Shown piece after piece: positions 6,534 to 9,073 of a DNA stretch of 9,073 bases (within the stretch, counting starts at the first letter, position 1; each line of letters opens with the position of its first letter). Under the pieces are notes generated by a model. That model made no database searches, had not been told where the DNA came from, and saw nothing but the letters and a program-made list of their open reading frames with translations. The stretch is taken from positions 1 to 9,073 of the forward strand of contig JAISSL010000213.1 in NCBI GenBank assembly GCA_031273145.1, given 5' to 3'. Both the position numbers and the translations under genes were made by a program. The DNA is from Zoogloeaceae bacterium (lineage in GTDB: Bacteria > Pseudomonadota > Gammaproteobacteria > Burkholderiales > Rhodocyclaceae).

Positions 6534-7040
6534 TCAATCTGTAACGCGGCCTTTCAAGGCCGCAAGCGCCGCAAAGGGATGCTCGGTCTGGATTGCTTCC
6601 ACAACCGGCAACGCACAATCGTCATGCCGGGGCGCGGTAGGCAAGGCCAATAAAATTTCGTCCTCAACCAGTTCAAGCGCGGAACGAAAGCCTGCCTTGC
6701 CTGCCGCAACCGGCAGAAAATCCAGCGTTTCGTCTTCCAGTTCTTCCTGGGTCAAGGCGCTTTCCGCGTCCGCCAATTCCAGCCGGCTTTCTATCCTGAG
6801 CGGGATTGCTACAGGAGAGAGGCATCTCTGGCAGATGAGCGGCAATTCCCCGGACACCGAAACGCGCAACGCGGCCTTTCCATGCCCGCCCGGATGTTCC
6901 ACCCCGATCGTTTCGCCCTGCACGCGAAAGAAGATTTCTCCTTTCGCATCCGCAAGCTCATCTTGCAGACGCGGTAGCTTTACCAAAGCCAACGCCCCTT
7001 CAAGAAGGCCGCCATCAAGGGCAAAACGCCAAAGGTCCAT
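6534..7040 (-). CDS. yceD: YceD/DUF177 large ribosomal RNA accumulation protein
   Basis: A member of the YceD/DUF177 family, needed for normal 23S rRNA accumulation in E. coli and plant plastids (family knowledge). With the start at 7038-7040 the protein has 168 residues. The signature [12 protein letters not shown] carries Cys70 and Cys73, [12 protein letters not shown] lies at about 123-134, a third Cys at 142, and the end is [13 protein letters not shown] chose this ATG because AAGGCGG lies 8 nt upstream, the protein then starts a few residues before the family's FRFARDGG-like opening (here WRFALDGG), and a sigma-70 promoter places the transcript start near 7095. In-frame ATGs at 7091 and 7097 would add 17 or 19 residues and would be nearly leaderless; they cannot be excluded. 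First gene of the fab operon. Confidence 0.9.
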   Translation of the reverse strand: MDLWRFALDGGLLEGALALVKLPRLQDELADAKGEIFFRVQGETIGVEHPGGHGKAALRVSVSGELPLICQRCLSPVAIPLRIESRLELADAESALTQEELEDETLDFLPVAAGKAGFRSALELVEDEILLALPTAPRHDDCALPVVEAIQTEHPFAALAALKGRVTD

Positions 7041-7100
7041 CGGAACGTCCGCCTTCCAAAAAGAAGTAGACGATTGATTCCTCTGCGACATAAACATCGG

Positions 7101-7129
7101 ATAATATAGCGTCCTCACTGATAAGTCAA
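7101..7129 (-). promoter_or_regulatory. Sigma-70 promoter of the yceD-rpmF-plsX-fab operon
   Basis: On the minus strand TTGACT (7129-7124) and TATTAT (7106-7101) are separated by exactly 17 bp, with five of six matches in each hexamer. The predicted start is around 7095-7097, giving a leader of about 55 nt to the preferred yceD ATG. This is the best housekeeping promoter in the window and is correctly placed to drive the whole operon. Confidence 0.65.
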
Positions 7130-7177
7130 AGATGGCAATGATGAAGAACTGCTTTTGCACTTTTCTTTTTATCCGGC

Positions 7178-7206
7178 TTGACTTCCTTCCCACTTGGGAA
7201 CAAAGT
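7178..7206 (+). promoter_or_regulatory. Possible fliS promoter/operator with a perfect palindrome
   Basis: TTCCCA-CT-TGGGAA (7187-7200) is a perfect 6+6 inverted repeat 37 nt before the fliS ATG. It fills most of the 17-bp gap between a TTGACT (7178-7183) and a poor -10-like CAAAGT (7201-7206). The -10 is too weak for a confident promoter, and I see no convincing sigma-28 (TAAAG...GCCGATAA) or sigma-54 (GG...GC at -24/-12) match. The palindrome looks like a binding site for a dimeric regulator, or part of an activator-dependent promoter. This is inference. Confidence 0.3.
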
Positions 7207-7236
7207 TAGCCCTTGTTTTTTGGAGTGTCTGCTTCC

Positions 7237-7650
7237 ATGTTCGGTAATCGCCTTAATCCCGCAAACACTTACGCCTCTCTGGGGCGTGAGTCTGACATCA
7301 GCACCGCCAGCCCGCACCGGCTGATCATTCTCCTTTTTGAAGGCGCGCAGAGCGCCATTTCCGTGGCAAAGCTACATGCCGAACAGGAGAATTTCGCCGA
7401 GCGCGGCACCCACATTTCCAAGGCCATAGACATCATCGCCAATGGCCTGAAAGTCAGCCTGGATGTCCAGGCGGGCGGAGAGCTGGCCGAGCGCCTGTCT
7501 GCGCTCTACGACTATATGGTCTCCCGCCTCCTCTGGGCTAACATGAAGAACGACATCCCCACCCTGGATGAAGTGCAGGGGCTGCTGGGAGAAATTCATG
7601 AAGCCTGGCGGCAGATTGACCCGGATAAACAACAGCAGGGCGCGACATGA
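7237..7650 (+). CDS. fliS: Flagellin export chaperone FliS
   Basis: FliS binds newly made flagellin in the cytosol, prevents early polymerisation and delivers it to the flagellar type III export gate. The 137-residue, largely helical protein shows the family pattern: an N-terminal Y-A-S-L segment (NTYASLGRES), SPHRLIILLFEGA at about 25-37, ISKAIDIIANGL, and LYDYMVSRLLWANMKND. The ATG at 7237-7239 is chosen over a TTG 24 nt upstream, because GGAG precedes it by 11 nt and the family begins MxxxxxxxxYxxxxxES. No fliD or flagellin gene is next to it within the window; it is the first gene of a plus-strand cluster divergent from the fab operon. It overlaps fliT by 4 nt. Confidence 0.93.
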   Translation: MFGNRLNPANTYASLGRESDISTASPHRLIILLFEGAQSAISVAKLHAEQENFAERGTHISKAIDIIANGLKVSLDVQAGGELAERLSALYDYMVSRLLWANMKNDIPTLDEVQGLLGEIHEAWRQIDPDKQQQGAT

Positions 7651-7922
7651 GCCGCACCCCTTATGAGACGCTCGAATCCGTCCTTGCCGAAATTCGCCAA
7701 CGCGGAGAAGCGGGAGACTGGGCAAGCGCGTCCGCAGCGTTCGACCAGCTCCATTTGCAGATTCAGGGCGGGCAAATCCCCCAGGCAACGGCCACAGACC
7801 GCGCCGCGCTTGAGCGCGCCAAGGCGCATCTGGATTCCATTGCCGAGCGCGCCATTCCGCTGCACAAGGATATGGAAACCCTGCTGAAAGCCTTTGGCGG
7901 AACCGGCAAGCCCGCTGCTTGA
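7647..7922 (+). CDS. fliT: FliT-like flagellar chaperone
   Basis: A 91-residue, predicted all-helical small protein whose ATG overlaps the fliS stop (ATGA), so translation is coupled. FliT proteins chaperone the filament cap FliD and, in enterics, restrain FlhDC. This one is shorter than the Salmonella protein of about 120 residues, and sequence identity in this family is low. The call therefore rests on size, helical pattern (ETLESVLAEIRQRGEAGDW, then an alanine-rich middle and a RAIPLHKDMETLLKAF end) and its position directly after fliS. Another small flagellar helper is possible. No membrane segment or signal peptide is visible. Confidence 0.7.
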   Translation: MSRTPYETLESVLAEIRQRGEAGDWASASAAFDQLHLQIQGGQIPQATATDRAALERAKAHLDSIAERAIPLHKDMETLLKAFGGTGKPAA

Positions 7923-7938
7923 AACGTAGGCATCCGGC

Positions 7939-9073
7939 ATGGTTCTGCTTCCCACCGATCTTGCCAATGCCCGATTGAAGCTGATCGGGGATTTGATCGG
8001 CAAGACCCAGCCGGGCAGCGCCGCGCAAAAAGGTTCCGACCTGTTGCGCGACTTTGCGCCGGGGCAACGGCTCATGGCGACGATTCAGGCTTTGTTGCCC
8101 GATGGAACCTACCGCGCCCAGGTTGCCGGACGCAGCCTGACCCTTGCGCTTCCTTTTGCGGCGCAACCGGGAGAAGAGCTGGAACTGGAAACGACCGAAC
8201 AGAACGGAAAAACAACACTGGCGATTCTCACCAACCGGGGCGGTGATGCCGCCGCAGGAAAAGAAGCCGCCAGGCCGGACGCCAATGCCAACGCCAGCAA
8301 TACCCGTTTGACGCCGACCGGCAAGCTGATTGCGGAACTCTTTTCCGAAGGGGACAAGGCAGGCGGAAAACGTCCGCAGCCGACCGCCCTCAACAACGCG
8401 CAGCCGATTTTCGAGCGCCTTCCTGCCAAGGCCGCCGACATTGCCTCCGCGCTGAAAGCGGCGCTGGGCAAAAGCGGCATGTTTTATGAATCGCATCAGG
8501 CGCGCTGGGTGCAGGGACGCGCTTCGCTGGAATCCCTGCTCTCCGAGCCGCAGGGCAAACTTTCTCCCGCCGTTCATGCGCTTAAGCTATCTGGCGAACC
8601 GATGGGGATGGCAAGACCCGGCATGACGGCACAACCACAACCTTCGCAACCTTCCGCGCAAAACCCGGCGCAGACGGGGACACAGCCCGGAACACAATCG
8701 GGAATTCAGCCCGGAGCGCAACCCGGAACACAACCGGGAGTACAACCCGGAGTTCAACCGGGAGTTCAACCGGGAGTGCAACCGGGAGCGCAACCGGGCG
8801 TACAACCCGGAACGCAGCCAGGAATGCAAACGATGGCGCAAGCCGAAACTGCCGCGTCGTCCGCAGCCCGTCCCGGCGCTTCGCCTGCCGCGCCGTCTCC
8901 ATCCCAATCTCCTGGGCAAAATTCGTCCCCGGCATCTGCGGCAGCGGCAGCTTCAACCGCTTCAACTGCCAATGCCGCAGCGGAAAGCAGCGCGGTGCGG
9001 GTCAGCACGGGGCAGGCCGTTGCCCCCGACTTGACGCTGATGGTTCGTCAGCAACTGGAAGCTCTGGCTTCCA
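7939..9073 (+). CDS. fliK: Flagellar hook-length control protein FliK, 5' part (cut by window edge)
   Basis: An open frame of 378 codons runs from the ATG at 7939 off the right edge. The start follows the fliT stop by 16 nt with a weak AGG 8 nt upstream. Residues 1-215 match the betaproteobacterial FliK type: a PGQRLMATI...LPDGTYRAQVAGRSLTLALP beta-rich segment at about 41-74, a TPTGKLIAELF stretch, and GMFYESHQARWVQGR followed by LLSEPQGKL. Residues 247-297 are 13 tandem GxQP tetrapeptides, then an Ala/Ser/Pro-rich linker, then the beginning of what should be the C-terminal domain (DLTLMVRQQLEALAS). FliK measures the hook during export and switches FlhB specificity to filament proteins. The C-terminal switching domain lies outside the window. 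The paralogous FlhB-like gene often found next is a prediction only. Confidence 0.85.
   Translation, partial: MVLLPTDLANARLKLIGDLIGKTQPGSAAQKGSDLLRDFAPGQRLMATIQALLPDGTYRAQVAGRSLTLALPFAAQPGEELELETTEQNGKTTLAILTNRGGDAAAGKEAARPDANANASNTRLTPTGKLIAELFSEGDKAGGKRPQPTALNNAQPIFERLPAKAADIASALKAALGKSGMFYESHQARWVQGRASLESLLSEPQGKLSPAVHALKLSGEPMGMARPGMTAQPQPSQPSAQNPAQTGTQPGTQSGIQPGAQPGTQPGVQPGVQPGVQPGVQPGAQPGVQPGTQPGMQTMAQAETAASSAARPGASPAAPSPSQSPGQNSSPASAAAAASTASTANAAAESSAVRVSTGQAVAPDLTLMVRQQLEALAS
8677..8829 (+). repeat. 13 tandem 12-bp units coding GxQP in FliK
   Basis: Thirteen in-frame units of 12 bp encode G-x-Q-P with x = T, I, A, V or M; two units end in S or T instead of P. Unit sequences differ mainly at x and at third codon positions. 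Units 7 and 8 (8749-8772) are identical and unit 9 differs from them by one base. This suggests expansion by duplication or slippage. The segment is predicted to be unstructured and lies between the N-terminal and C-terminal parts of the protein. Confidence 0.9.

Noticed and set aside
7131..7158. Possible sigma-54 site upstream of fliS (TGGCA followed by TTTTGC)
   Set aside because: The GG and GC dinucleotides are not at the required -24/-12 spacing, so it does not qualify.
7372..8577. 401-codon open frame on the minus strand opposite fliS, fliT and fliK
   Set aside because: It spans three well-supported plus-strand genes, shows Arg/Gly-rich shadow composition and no known domain. Such frames arise from third-position GC bias on the opposite strand.
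8582..8965. Minus-strand frame with repeated LPVELPVEL-like residues
   Set aside because: This is only the reverse reading of the FliK GxQP repeat. The periodicity comes from the 12-bp units, and the plus frame continues the conserved FliK sequence.
1..9073. CRISPR arrays, insertion sequences, tRNA or rRNA genes, integrase or toxin-antitoxin modules
   Set aside because: No regularly spaced repeats with unique spacers, transposase motifs, terminal inverted repeats or RNA gene signatures were seen. The coding content is housekeeping and flagellar.

Overview
The window comes from a betaproteobacterium, probably a Rhodocyclales-like or related lineage. The evidence is gene order (yceD-rpmF-plsX-fabH-fabD-fabG-acpP-fabF-ygfX), protein wording typical of that class (L32 starting [14 protein letters not shown], a FliK of the betaproteobacterial type) and moderately high GC with CGC-dominated arginine codons. 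The genus cannot be fixed from the sequence.

Layout: positions 1-333 hold no convincing gene but carry several hairpins, a 15-G homopolymer and a minus-strand promoter/terminator pair. Positions 334-7040 are one co-directional minus-strand operon. Read in its own direction it is yceD (rRNA accumulation), rpmF (L32), plsX, fabH, fabD, fabG, acpP, fabF and ygfX. Positions 7041-7236 are a divergent intergenic region with a good sigma-70 promoter for the fab operon and a perfect 6+6 palindrome in front of fliS. Positions 7237-9073 hold plus-strand flagellar genes fliS, fliT and the 5' part of a fliK that runs off the right edge.

The minus-strand genes supply the core of type II fatty acid synthesis. 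FabD loads malonate onto AcpP, FabH starts chains, FabG and FabF reduce and elongate them, and PlsX diverts acyl-ACP to acyl-phosphate for phospholipid synthesis. Stop/start overlaps or short gaps link most genes. Hairpins sit just after the genes with the highest expected demand (rpmF, acpP) and at the operon end, and acpP has its own likely promoter. This suggests expression is tuned gene by gene within the operon.

The coding content is conserved housekeeping and flagellar machinery, and I do not see a new multi-gene system. The parts most worth a second look are the left 333 bases (candidate small RNA with a poly-C 5' segment, or alternatively a slippery G tract in a small ORF), the regulatory punctuation inside the fab operon, the possible leaderless start of yceD, and the 13-unit GxQP repeat in FliK.
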